Positions 1 through 11,745 of a DNA stretch of 64,000 nt are shown here, piece after piece. Under the pieces are notes generated by a model that was not told where the DNA came from, made no database searches, and saw only the letters and a program-made list of their open reading frames with translations. Source of the DNA: Marsupella aquatica. Lineage: Eukaryota > Marchantiophyta. The stretch lies in contig OZ316896.1 of the NCBI GenBank assembly GCA_973895155.1, positions 21,762,001 to 21,826,000 of the forward strand. Reading direction: 5' to 3'. Each line of letters starts with the position of its first letter. Position 1 is the stretch's first letter. Both the position numbers and the translations under genes were made by a program.

Positions 1-1479
1 TTGACGTCGGTCAACGCCCCTTGCCACTAACAGTCAACCGGTCAGGGAAAATGTGGTCGGCTAGTCAGAAGGTAGTTAGTGAGTAGGCATTACCCCGGAA
101 GGTAGTATCTTTTGGTTCCTTTCCGCAAGCGTAGTATTTAGGCTTCCCCTTCCGCTGTGGCGATGGGGAAGACTTAGTTTATCTTAGCGCAAGAAAAGGC
201 GAGGCACGGGGAGTTCCGGCCTGAGCAGGGTCAGAGTGCACTAAGGAGTGAGAGCCGGAGTCGAGCTTGCTGGGCAAGGGCAGGGCGGGGCCTCGTAGAG
301 ACTGGGCATCGACTGCCGTTAGGCCTGCTGACCCCTTAGAAGTTGAGTCAACTATGTAAACCAATTCTTTGCTGAGTAAATGTAGTCTTTTCCCTTTGAT
401 TCTATCGCGAGTAATTGGTGTTGTGCGTATGCTTTGTCTGGGCAAAGGCACCATTTGAAGGGACGTACCGGGTGCGGACTAATGATGGGGATTGCCATGA
501 ATTTCATGTCGCAAGGTTCTAAGTCGCGTCGATGGCTTGAAAGCCCCAAGCCGGGAGTTAATCTGAGTCACTAACTGCGGGAATATTCCAGCGATGGAAA
601 ACAAATATACATATGACCAGTGCGAGTTGTGTAAGTATTATACCAGTAAGTATATTGACTTAGCCCGACTTAGGGCTAATTAGGACCACTACACACCTCC
701 TTGCCCGAACCCTCACCCCTACTGGTGGTTGTGGTCACCCCAGGGAACTAACTCGGATTTAAGGCCCGGGTTATGCGCGCGACATCCACCATCAACCTCT
801 ATTCCCAAATGGGCATGCCAACCACCCACATGGGAATACGCAGGCTGGCGCTACATCTATAAGCATTGGCAGTCACCCTTGTCGTGTGCATACACATCAT
901 TACACAACATAATTACATTGTTTGTCACATACATTCAAACATGGGCACAATCGAACATCACAAACATGGGACCAAGAATGGAGTACAAGTGAAACTCATG
1001 TCTAGACATGCCCAAACCCCACAGTAACATTTCAAAGTCTAGCTTCCATTCAGGTTGCAACTCTCCATCCATGCATTTTGTCAAACCTTGTAGTTCATCT
1101 ACTAGAAAGAGATAACATACACCAATTGGGTTTACGAATCCAAGCTTAAAGGTTTCCAATGGAACCAAGGTATCAGTGGGCTCCTCAAAATAGTCTGTCC
1201 ATGCGGCCAGCCTTTGCCTCCTTTCTCATTCAATAGAAGGAGTTGGGTTACCTTGGTTACCATATGTATAACCTCTCACATTTCCATACCATGATAGTCT
1301 AACATTTTAATTTCTCTTGTGAAACAAGTATGTCCATCCAGACTCTCACTTCAAAATAAGCAGAAGTAAAGAAATTTATTAAAATCATACATCTTGCTGA
1401 ATCTAAGATTCTGTTGCCATATTTCTCTCAATATTTGAGAATATAATCTTATTTCTCTCAACTACTCCTACCTTGAGAT
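1..1479. other. Intergenic, no gene recognised
   Basis: Only short ORFs without recognisable protein features occur here. The first 660 bases are moderately GC-rich and the remainder is ordinary AT-leaning sequence. The first part could be a terminal repeat of an old retroelement cut by the window edge, but neither a second copy nor a primer-binding site was seen to support that. Confidence 0.5.
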
Positions 1480-4040
1480 AGAGGAGAAGGTTTTGGGATC
1501 CCACTGCCACTATTGCTTGGGTTCCTTCCTTCAATCAAAAGCTGAATGGTACTATCCAAGATGAATGGTTGAAGTAGGATCCCACCAAGCTTATACAATG
1601 TCATTGCGCAGAAGATAACTTTGTGTAAAGATGTTTGCAGAGAAATGTTGTTGCACAAAAATTGCGATGCATAGAAGATGTCATGATCCCTGTCCCATGA
1701 TCGCTGCGCAAGAAGCATTTAGAATTTTATTTGTATTTTCTTTTGTGCATAGTTAACGGACGACCCACCACTTTTTGCAGGATTAATATTATAGTACTTG
1801 ATGATATTATGGTTGTGGAAGTGTCGTTGGGTTGCGTGGTTGTTGTGCGGAAATGTTGTTATTTGAGTCAAATGTTAGGGACGGGGTTGGGGAGGGTGAG
1901 TGTGTGTGTGGAGGGCAGGGAGACCCAAGACGGGTAAGGGCATCCGAGGCATCGTGGGCTCTAGGTGGGGTTGGGGCTACATAGCGATGTTGAGAAGAGA
2001 TAAAGATCTCAAGGCAAGGCAAAGATGTCAAGTAAAGGAAAAGATGTTGAGACGAGACAACTATGTCCATGAAATCAGAGGCAAAGGAATTGAAAGAGAG
2101 GCAAGGAAATTGTTTAGACATGTGAATATATATTGTTGTGGTGATTTGTTGTCATGGTCATGTGGTCATTGTGGCCATGGTGTCGAGCTAAGGCAAAGAA
2201 TTGTGGGTAAGGCAAGCAAGTTGCTGAGGTATCTTATGTGCCCTTGCAATCATGTTGTCATAGGTGCCATGGTGTTGTTGTGATTGAAATATGATCAATG
2301 CTCGTGTGTTACACTATTGTGGTTGCAATTGGCTAACTTATTCAAACTGTCTTTCCCCTCTCCCTCCTCTTTCCTGTTGCACAAAAATGTCAAGATAATG
2401 TAACAAATTTCAACTAAGACAAGGAACTGTTAATGTTCCGGCTGGGTCATCTACACAGTCACGTCTGTGATTGTAAAATATTGGCTGGATGGGTGTGATT
2501 GCAAAAATGTCATCAATTTGGTCATGTAAAAACATTGTTCAAGGGGAGGGCAAACTTGAGGGGCTGAAGACGCAAGATAGCATCCACCACATAGTAGAAT
2601 CCAAGCACAACCAAGTGACAAGGAGAATATATGTTTTTTTATTTATATTAATTTATATTCAAAGGTTGTTCAAATTTTCCAATTTTTTCCAATTTTTTAA
2701 ATAGAAATATGAATAAAATTATTATTTTTCAATTAAGTTTTTCATCTCTGGCAGGCTAAAGGCAGCTTAGCCAGGCAATTATTTTAGATGGTGTGTATGG
2801 ATACATCTGACCGTGTTTAAAAACAATGTTTTGGTGAAGGGTCAGGATTGGTTCCCACTTTCTTCTTAGTGATTTGGCACTGTGCAGGGAGGGATATTGG
2901 AGAGGGTGAGGAGAAGTGGCTTGGAAGGAAAAAAAATTAAAAAGGGAGATGGAGTGAAATAAAAGGAAAAAGTGAAAAAGTTGGGAAATGAGAATAAATT
3001 TTAAAAACCAAAAAAAAGATTTTCATGCCTAGAAAAATTGAAGATATTTGCATATAATTTTTTTTATAGAAATTGAAAACTAAAAAGCTAAAGTGCAACC
3101 CTTTTTGCAAAATCAAACTTGGTGACCTCATACAATGGTCCTAGTTACCCATCTAGCATCCCCATGCTCTCACCTTATCCCTCCCCAACAATAACACTTT
3201 CCACAATAGTGACCATAATGATCATGTTTTTGCAACAACAATTACTGAGCCAAATGATGGCATCTTTTGTGGAACCAACAAGGAATGAGCTTGCCTTCAT
3301 TTCTTTGCCTTACCTAGACATATTTGTATATTGTGATCTATTCTAGTGATATTTATGATTTACTTAATTACATCTTTTGCACACCATCTTTTATGCATGG
3401 AATGGTGCCTTTTATTCAATGAAACCCCAAACGCAACAACATCTTTTATGCAACAACTTCTGTTACATATTGACATCTTTCCTACACGATATCTATTGTG
3501 CAACAACATGTTTTACGCAATGACATATTTATGCAATGATATCTTTTGTTAAAAGCACACGTGGAATGAGTTTGCCTAAAAAAATTTATATTGTCTTGAC
3601 ATTTTTGTCTCACCTCAACATTTTTGCCTCCCCTCAACATCTTTGTTTTGCCTGGACAGCTTTCTCCTAACCTCTACATCTTTTCCTCACCTTGGCATCT
3701 TCTCTGCAATGCTTTGGTACTGGGCTAGTCCAACATAAAAGGTATGGAGTAGGATGCATGTCATCCCAACTGATATGGAAGTAACATAACCAACCTACTC
3801 TAGTCTATAAAATACATCAAAACATTATTTTCTCTGGCTCACTATTGCTCTAGTTCCTTCCTTCAATAAAGAAGCTGACTAATACTATCCAAGATGAAAG
3901 GTTGTCATCTAGTCAACAAAAAAGCTAGATGTGATACTATCCAAGATGAAGGGTTCTTCAGTCAACTGAAAAGCTGAATGTATATTATCCAAGATGAAAA
4001 GTTTGGAGTAGGTTCCCATCCAAGCTTTCACAAAAGTAAC
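1480..4040. repeat. Degenerate long inverted-repeat element with flanking direct repeats
   Basis: Two arms are related in opposite orientation. Stretches rich in 'aagatgtt' and 'gcaaggcaaag' at about 1980-2110 reappear as the reverse complement at about 3590-3715. A 45-base block at 2272-2320 matches the reverse complement of 3208-3252 with some mismatches. The 'ttgttgcacaaa' and 'atgtcattgcgcag' motifs at 1600-1660 mirror those at 3440-3540. A direct repeat containing 'tatccaagatga' lies outside the arms at 1548-1595 and again three times at 3880-4000. The AT-rich centre (2630-3110) holds no gene. This looks like an old foldback or MITE-type element; its class is not determined. Confidence 0.5.
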
Positions 4041-4617
4041 AGAACCAACCTATCACAGTTGGCTCTGTCTGAGCCCACACTCTATAAGCTCATCATCTTG
4101 TTCTTCCATTTAAAATTTAAACTGAAGAAGTGAACTTTGGGAATCTTTTCTAAGCTCACACAGGCCTGGAATCATTTTGCTAAACAACAGCATTTACTGA
4201 TAAATCCATGCCCATTCTTAGTAGAGTAAAAGATGCAGTTAGGGAGTGTGGGCACAAAATTTAGGACAGGGACACAAGGTATGAGGTTGCTCATTGACAG
4301 AGGGGCCGTTAGGCCTGTCATTAGGGCATGTCAAAGCACAGTTATAACTCAATTATGGCTCAGGACATAAAACATTGTTACGACCAGGACAAAATCACTA
4401 TGGGCTACCAAAATACATACCCCATAAGTGTGATACATACATAAAAATAAAAGCATAGCACTTTGGTTATGGGAGAATTTTGACACACTCTATTACACAT
4501 TCAACAAAGGGATGCAAATCATCTATGTTTATCAATAAGTGCGTTTTTTAGTGGGTTTGTGTTTATCAAGGAATGCAACACCTGGTTAGTGCATGTTGGA
4601 CCCATTGTCCCAACAGC

Positions 4618-4865
4618 AGCTTGGAGAGAGTTAACTGTAATGTCTAAAATAAGTTAGTTCATTAAAACATATTTGCCTTCCCGAGAGTGTGCACTTGGAG
4701 AGAGTTAATTGTACCCTCTAAAATAAATAAGTCAATTTAAAATATATTTATTCTCGTGCAGTTATAATGCGTTAATTACATTCTTTGGAAAAATGTAATG
4801 ATTAATTAAAACATGATTGTCTTCACCAGAAGGTGCACTCAGAGAGAATTAACTATAATCTCAAA
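4618..4865. repeat. Degenerate short tandem repeat, about 75-bp unit
   Basis: The phrase 'ttggagagagttaa' followed by 'ctctaaaataa' and an AT-rich tail ending in 'gtgca' occurs at 4621 and 4695. A weaker copy begins near 4834 ('cagagagaattaac'). The copies diverge by substitutions and small indels. No coding capacity was seen. The rest of 4041-5000 shows nothing else recognisable. Confidence 0.55.
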
Positions 4866-5002
4866 AATTGCCGATTAATTGGCTGAGCTTAGTGGTGGGG
4901 GCCCGAAAATGCCTCCAAATCTTTTTTCTGCACATATGAATTCTGCAAAATAAGTGTACAATACTAAAAAAAATTACATTTGTGACTAAGCCTCTTTGGT
5001 CA

Positions 5003-5069
5003 TGGGCCTGGTTAATTAAACCATGATTAAAACATCGACTGCTCGGAACCGTCCACCCGAGTTAGGGTT
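5003..5069 (+). promoter_or_regulatory. Ribosomal-protein-type promoter: site II and telo-box
   Basis: A site II element (TGGGCC) lies at 5003-5008. A telo-box, seen as TTAGGGTT on this strand (AACCCTAA on the other), lies at 5062-5069, about 230 bases before the eL22 start codon. Paired site II and telo-box motifs are a known hallmark of plant ribosomal-protein promoters, which drive expression in dividing cells. The motifs are visible directly; their role here is inferred from the family of the downstream gene. No clear TATA box was found between them and the start codon. Confidence 0.65.
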
Positions 5070-5109
5070 CGGAGGGAGTGGGTGATGAAGGCTGTGCCAT
5101 CAAGAGTGG

Positions 5110-5288
5110 CGCTTCGACTGATTTCTCGTTCTTTCGCCCTAAACGCGCACTCGAGCTCGAAAGTGTCGAAGGATCCGATCCTCGAGCAGCCAGCCGCTCC
5201 ACCGATTTCTCGTGCATTCGACCTAGACGCGCAGCTAGTTTTGCTGAAACAAAGGTGGGTTCGATCCGATCCGCGAGTAGCAGCAGGA
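5110..5288 (+). repeat. Imperfect tandem duplication in the eL22 leader
   Basis: The segment 5110-5194 (with 'gatttctcg', 'cgccctaaacgcgca' and 'ggatccgatcctcgag') is repeated imperfectly at 5195-5288 ('gatttctcg', 'cgacctagacgcgca', 'cgatccgatccgcgag'). The second copy ends about 12 bases before the eL22 start codon. An ATG at 5085 lies upstream of both copies and opens a frame that overlaps the eL22 start in another frame, so transcription probably starts downstream of it. Confidence 0.6.
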
Positions 5289-5299
5289 TTTGAGCAGCG

Positions 5300-5864
5300 A
5301 TGGCGCCGGTCGTGGCAACGAAGAAGCCTACGGGAGCCGGCACCAAGAGCAAGAAGAAGCCGTCCACCTTCACCATCGACTGCGGAAAGCCCGTCGATGA
5401 CAAGATCATGGACATCGCCTCGTTCGAGAAGTTCCTGCAGGACCGCATCAAGGTGGGCGGCAAGGCGGGAGTTCTGGGTGATGCTGTCACCATTGTGAGG
5501 GACAAGAACAAGATCAGTGTCACCTCCGAGAACGCCTTTTCGAAGAGGTGTGTACTTCGGTCGTTTGTTTGATTTTCACTTTGTGTTGGAAAATTTTAGT
5601 GGGATGTCCGGGTTATGGCCCCAGGGCTTGCATGTGTAGTTCAATTCATTGCTTTGTTTCTTCTGTGACTGTCGTTTTGATGTGTCATTCAAATATTGCC
5701 CAATCTTCCTTTGCTGCAGATACCTAAAGTACCTCACGAAAAAGTACTTGAAGCAGCACAATGTGAGGGATTGGTTGCGAGTGATCGCCTCCAACAAGGA
5801 TAGGAATGTGTACGAGCTGAGATACTTCAACATCGCCGATAATGAGGCGGAGGACGAAGATTAG
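5300..5864 (+). CDS. RPL22: 60S ribosomal protein eL22 (two exons)
   Basis: This encodes a large-subunit cytosolic ribosomal protein that binds 28S rRNA near the peptide exit side. Exons are 5300-5547 and 5720-5864. The intron (5548-5719) starts GTGTGT, ends TTTGCTGCAG and interrupts an Arg codon after two bases. The joined protein is 130 residues, normal for the family. It has a Lys-rich N-terminus ([13 protein letters not shown]), the conserved core '[16 protein letters not shown]', and after splicing '[20 protein letters not shown]', with the family's acidic tail ending NEAEDED. The ATG at 5300 is chosen because homology begins there and it follows the duplicated leader. It is apparently intact and sits alone, with site II and telo-box motifs upstream. 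The family assignment is very secure. Confidence 0.96.
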
Positions 5865-8800
5865 CTTTTGATATAGACACTGGGGATTAGTTGTCCTTGT
5901 AGTAACTCAATTTTGACTTGGATTGCCGTGCTGGTGGATGCTAGTTTTGTACTTCAATTCATTCCGACGAATTTAAGTAACGTTTCACTTAAGCGGAAGG
6001 AGGTGTGTTCAAGCTAGGGTTTCTCGGTGAGACCTAGTCTTGTGGAAGTACCACGCTATTCCTACTCGTTGTCATTCTTCGCGATTGAGTGCATTAGACT
6101 TATAACTCTCCGCCGTGGCATTCGAATTTCGATGGTTCTTATTCTGGAAGGAATGGCGGCCGTTGTCATTTTGCTTGATGTTTGGAATTTCGGGGTTTGA
6201 TTGCTATGTATCGGACTTCAAAAAGACCTAAAAGTATAAGTGAATTGCTGTGTAAGCTGGTCCCTTCCGGCTGTTTTTCCTTTGACTTCCAGCGTTCATC
6301 AGACAGCCTGTTTCATGAGTGATTGTTGCAAGACTCGTGGCATAAGATCTCTCCGATATTATATCATATTGTACAATGGATGTTCTTGCACGCAGAACTG
6401 GTGGGTCGGCATCAAAAGAAAGTTGCAGGTGGGGCATCCCGAAGCCCTTGAATGCAAGCCCACCTGTGAAGCAATTTCCCCTCTTCCTGAAACCCTCTCG
6501 AATGTGTTGGAGATTACGTGATCAGCCACTATTGTAGGACCTCGATTTACGTTTCATCGTAGAGCTTGATCGAACCATGACGGGGAGCTCTATAGGTGCA
6601 GGTCGATTTCGGATTGATCGTTGAGGCGGATCAAGTACGTCGAAACATCAGCGGGCAGCCCTTACTGTGCAGCTCCATTTCGAGCAGTTCTCGATTGCCC
6701 TCAAGGACAACATGGAGTAGAGCCCCTTTGATAACCCGAATCCACCTGAACACTGAAATCGATTCGCAAACTTGGTCAGACCCTATTCAAAGGTGTATCT
6801 GACCCTGCTCAAAGCTTCTCAAACTTGTTAGGAGGGGTCGGGTTGACGGTCTGCTGAGCAGTGGGCTTGGGAAGGTTCTTATGAATGCAAGAAAGCACTA
6901 GAGAGAAGAGGGTAAGAATGGTTGTTCCGTTAGCAGGAATTCAGGCATTTTGCACGAAGATGCGTGCGGTTTTCGGACTCGTTTGCGTCGATGTTCGTTT
7001 GTTTGCACTTGTGCGGTTCTGCAGATGTAGAATAGGATAACTCACCATTGAGGTGGTAATGGGCTGGGATTCCCCAGGTCGTTGCGATTGTGCTAATCTC
7101 CTAAATAGGTTGGGTTCAACTCATTATCAGATGGGACAATAGCGTCTACATGAAAACTGGGAACGATCATAACCGAATTGCAATAGTGTTTGCGGATGTC
7201 AAACAGGGTGCGATCACCTTCACTTCAGTAGTAGGAAAATTTGGCATAATGCGAAAGAAGTAACAGTTTGATTATCGACACAGCCTAAGTAACGTAGGTT
7301 GTTCACTGCATGAAATAGAGGGACCACGAATCAGGGGATTGCAGGGCAATGTATTCATATTTCAGTCTGACATCTACGAAATCCGCACAACATAAAGGAA
7401 GCCACAACTGAAGCCCAAGTGTGGCGCTTGTAGCCTCCTCAACTCATAGTGTGAGGTAAAACAAGTTCTTGTTTCTGAGTTTGAATTTTTGGGCAGATTT
7501 TACATCTTCTTTGGTTCATCTCTGGTCTTCCGGTAACCTCGATATTGAGGATGTCGTAGGTATGAAATAACTCTTCAAGTAGATCATTGTTCATAATTAG
7601 CTCCATGCAAGTCATCAAGGGCTTCCGAAAACTGCTTTACAACTCCCCTTGTTACAGAATCAAATTCTGACCCTGAGTCCCATCACGGATCTTGCCTGAG
7701 AGAGCCTGCAGGATTGTCGTACAGTTTCTGCAAGTCCATGTTGGATTGTCAGCTGAAAAGTTTAAGGCACAGTAACGTTTAGATCATAGAAAAACTGAAT
7801 CCTCATACCCATAGTATGATCTGCATCCACCCACTTCTCCAACAGTAATTCTACAAGATTACAAAAGCATAGCAAAATTCCTTAGTGTAATATCAAAGCA
7901 TGGGTTGCAGAGTGCAATGAATTGATTCGACGTGGTTACAAGGCCATTTCATCAAATTGAATCATTTGCATGGGCTATCTTAGATGCAGAGTACTGATTT
8001 CCTGAAGTGGTAAGTGTCCAGTAGTTGTTATTGTGGGATTGACTTGAAACTCGTTGGTATGTTAGATCATCAAGCCTAAATCTACTAATTGCCTTAGCTT
8101 GAATGTGAATTTCTTGTAAGCATTGTTTCGTCTCCTGACTAAGAAGTAGCCATTAAGAAATTTTACATTTGAGGCCGGGGCATCAAAGTCGTGAAACCGA
8201 TGGCCTGGCACAGCGCGAGTTCTCCTGAAGCAGTATCGTGCTTGCTTTGGATGATCGACCCTGAAACAAGTTTTTGCAATGCAGTTACAGTACACTGTTC
8301 AGGACACTTCATAAACTTAAGATCGATACGATGCTGTTGCTCGTTGTTCCAGAGACAGTAAGTTCTTTCAGAATTATTTCGGACTGTAACGGAGGCTAAA
8401 TATACTACACCTAAACGAAACCTCCCAACAATGGGACCGATTTCTCTTACCTAAGACCTAGCAGAGCGTGGTGCTGATCAGTTTTGTCCTGTATCAACCT
8501 CCAGGGGAAAATTTGAGACAGACGTTTCTTTTCATTTGTTGAGGATGATGTCATCAGGGCTCGTCGATACTTTGACGAACTGTTGACCACATCCCGGCCT
8601 TACTTAGCGAAGAAACTCCCAGTTATGGGCCACACGAGCCAAAAATTTATGATTTCATCATGGAAAAGACCCACGTCTCGGTCCAAACTTCTCTATAAAA
8701 GTTATCATTATAGTTAATCACACTGACATTTGATATGATGAAAACGAAATAGAAATCACCTCCTCATGAGAACTCGATTCTAACTCTTCATCGGCCGCAA

Positions 8801-9120
8801 GATATACCACGGCACGGCCTTCCAAATATCTTATCCTATCACTGGCCAGAATTCAACAGGGAGACAAATCTGTAACAGAGGTTGATGTGAGTTGCGACTG
8901 GTAACACAAGAACAACATTGTATATGTAGATGGCCAGGTACACTCGTGACGTTACCATTTACTGTTCACTCCTGACTTCCCAGGGACCAATGCTGAAGGA
9001 GTGTGATTGAGAAGAACGACGGATGAGAAGTGAATGGCTTGATGTGGATATAACTTGGCACTAAAGATGGTCAGTTTTCAATGACAGAAACTGGGTCACG
9101 GTATATGCAACACAACTGAT
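5865..9120. other. Intergenic downstream of eL22, no gene recognised
   Basis: The 3' untranslated part of eL22 must begin at 5865, but no canonical AATAAA was identified nearby. The rest is non-repetitive-looking sequence with only short ORFs in all frames. No RNA gene or mobile-element signature was recognised. Confidence 0.5.
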
Positions 9121-9130
9121 CCCTATCGCA

Positions 9131-9165
9131 TGGAGACTAAACCACTGAGCTAGTGGTCCAAATAT
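9131..9165 (-). repeat. tRNA-like A-box fragment, possible SINE head
   Basis: Read on the minus strand, the sequence contains TAGCTCAGTGG, which fits the tRNA/pol III A-box consensus, preceded by 'ggaccac'. A convincing B-box (GGTTCRANYCC) was not found 30-45 bases downstream and no clover-leaf can be drawn. It is therefore called a possible decayed tRNA-derived SINE rather than a tRNA gene. Confidence 0.3.
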
Positions 9166-10169
9166 ATTATTTACGAGCATGCAGTAGGCGCTGGGATTGT
9201 GAGACACAACAACAGTTACTGCAAAGGGTCACTTAATATTAATCACTTCATACCAGTTCCTTCTCCTTCTGAAGGTGGGCTTGATGATGTTGATGGATGA
9301 ACTTGGGTCTTTTCATTCGAGAGATACTGTCACCTGAAGTAAGGCAGCGCACATTATGCAGAGATTCTGGCATCACCCAGCCTAACTTTTGCGGTGATGA
9401 TTATCTAATGCCCAAGAACAGCTTGGTGTCATGGCTGAGGTTGGAGAATTGGGACACATCCTATTGATTCACTGTTGTTGAATTGTGAGGTTGGAAAATT
9501 GAAACACATCGTATGGCTGTCCGTATGATCATCAACAGTCAGTCACCGCAGTCACTATTGATGATCAACCAACATGTTCATATTGGTTGATGAATAATTA
9601 TAGTCCCTTATCAGTTAAAGGAAGACTTGGTCAACAAGCCAGGAACACCTAATTAGTTACACAGCGTTGAGTTAACTCAAACACAACAGATATTAAAGTA
9701 GTAGAATCACTGAGGCCCACTTCTCACTTCATGCTTGTTCAAGGTGGTGAACACTCAATTGACAAGGAGCTGTTGTTATCTGTGATTGACATAGCTGCAA
9801 TTTGTTTATAGTTTCTTCCTATGGCAGTCTTGATAATGATGGATGCACGTGCATTTTTATTAATAGTAAACCAGGTTACCTGAAATTCCTGAGCAGAAGT
9901 TCTTGTCATGCTTTGAGCAAATGCAGTTGTCATGGCTAATATTGTGATAGCTGGGAGACCAGAACAGTTGGTTTGGCATAGTCTTGATGTCGAAAGATGA
10001 ACGTGGGCATTTTAATTACTTGAAAACTACTGTACTAGGTCACCTGAACGAAGCAGGCTAGGCCCTTTTGGGAGATACTGGGACCACTCAGACTAAGATC
10101 TGCTCTCACAAGTAGCTGATGTTGAGTCAGTTGTAATTTACTCTCAGTCATGGCTTACTGTCAAGGGAC

Positions 10170-10560
10170 GGAGAATCCAGCTAGGTTGTTGTGCATGGAA
10201 GTCTGGCTGAATTTGACACTTCAATTCCTTTTCTTGATAGGGAAAGCCTTGCAACTCAAATGAATCTGCATGATTTCTCTTCGCTCTTTGACCAGAAAGT
10301 TGTTAAGGATGGAGAATTCGGATACGTTGTTGTGCATGGCAGTCTGGCTGATTTTGATTGATGTATGCGCTTGATAGGGAGAACCTTTCAACTCAAGTGA
10401 AGTTACACAGCCTGGCTACCCACTTTGCACAATGCAGGATTCGTTTGGTCCAACTTTTCGGGGATGGTTTCTCTTCCATCGCTGACCACGAAGTTGTGGT
10501 GTTTGCTTAGTTGTTGTGTGTCACAATCCAAACGCCAACTGCATGTGGCGACTGGCAATT
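10170..10560. repeat. Tandem duplication, about 141-bp unit
   Basis: A unit beginning 'ggagaatccagctaggttg' at 10170 recurs at 10311 as 'ggagaattcggatacgttg'. Both continue with 'ttgtgcatgg', 'agtctggctga' and 'cttgatagggaaa/gaacc'. A weaker third partial copy covers about 10465-10530 ('tttctcttcca', 'gaccacgaagttgt'). A shorter local duplication ('gaggttggagaattg' / 'gaggttggaaaattg') lies at 9436-9510. Short ORFs across the unit are not protein-like. Confidence 0.6.
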
Positions 10561-11299
10561 TCTGTAGGTGGGGCCGCTTTTCGTTCAGCAAGATAGTTGA
10601 ACGGTACCTTGTGTGTCACATTGGTCTAAGCTGGAGAGAGCTCATGTCATGCAAAAAGAGTTCAATGGTGGTTTCTGTGGATAAGTTTGAAGCCACAGTA
10701 GACGGCCAATAATGCCTCCAAACCAAAAGTACAAATCTCTTTCTCATGACTCTGGGTTTCTTGCTGTCCTACCTTTTTCCACTCATACGGTTCTCTTTTT
10801 TACAAGAATCTGAATCAATGTCTGAAGACGAGCACAAGCACCTGAAGGGGGCAAGTCCCGTGTTATGAGGCTAAAAGGTGAAATGGTTATGAAACATCAA
10901 TAAACTAAGAGCTCCCTCAGAGTCAGCGTACGTTACTCACAATTGGCATAGGAGCTGACACTGGCAGAAGGGCTTCAGGATGTGTTTTGCTGTCATCAGC
11001 AGTTCTGCTGGAGCAGAATGAGATAGCCAACATGAGGCAACTGTGAGTTCATAGCACTGCCTCACCATCTCAACCAGACTTTCATCAGTCAATCTATGAA
11101 AATGCCATAAAGCACAAACCAGCATCCATGATTGTCTCCTGCAGCGCATTATAGCAAGAGCACAATGACAGCAATGCAAAAATTTATAGTTACTCGTTTT
11201 TTGGGCTTATGAGAAGTGACCACGGTTCATTTCACCCCTTTCCTATTAGCCAACTTGTTTAACTCTAAACACTCCTCCATGCCCAGCCGCTCAACTATG
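10561..11299. other. Intergenic, no gene recognised
   Basis: This segment holds only short ORFs that resemble no known family. No repeat copies were recognised within it. Confidence 0.4.
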
Positions 11300-11545
11300 T
11301 ACAACTGCCCTATGCCAGTGCGGAGGGCCGGCGCATAGGGCAGTTGGGCCGGGGCATTTATGGGACAGCGGGAAGCACTTATGTGTTAGGGGTGCACATT
11401 TCTTCCATCAATGGTCAGGAAAAACATCAATCAAATCCAATGACTGTGGAGCTTTCCCGCCCATGAGTTTTTTTTTATTAGGACAAGGAACGAAATAAAT
11501 ATTGGATCCCTTATTATAGTTGTAGATTGTCTGTTGCAGGTATCA
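11300..11545 (+). repeat. Dispersed repeat copy 1 (pairs with 14070-14315)
   Basis: The segment with 'ggggcatttatggg', 'ggggtgcacatttc', 'tccatcaatggtcagg' and 'atcccttattatagttgtag' recurs in the same order and orientation about 2.8 kb downstream. Conservation is patchy, as in an old interspersed repeat. No coding capacity or terminal repeats were recognised. Confidence 0.6.
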
Positions 11546-11549
11546 AGAA

Positions 11550-11745
11550 ATGCATGTGTACAATTTGTAAACCTCATTGGAGGATCAGTTGGAGGGTCAG
11601 GGAGAGGGAATTGTCTAGAGGCCCTAAAAATTGTCTAGAGTCCCTAAAATCAGCAACCTGTGTACAACATGTAAACAGCATTTAAGGGTCAGGGAGAGGT
11701 AATTGTCCAGAGGCCCTAAAATAAACAGCCTCTGTACTCAGAAGA
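11550..11745. repeat. Tandem duplication, about 100-bp unit
   Basis: The phrase 'gggtcagggagaggg' followed by 'aattgtctagaggccctaaa' and 'cagcaacctgtgtac' is repeated at about 11687 as 'gggtcagggagaggtaattg', 'ccagaggccctaaaat' and 'cagcctctgtac'. A short inner echo ('aattgtctagagtccc') lies between the two copies. Confidence 0.6.

Noticed and set aside
5062-5523. Minus-strand ORF of 153 codons over eL22 exon 1
   Set aside because: Shadow of the eL22 coding exon and its GC-rich leader.
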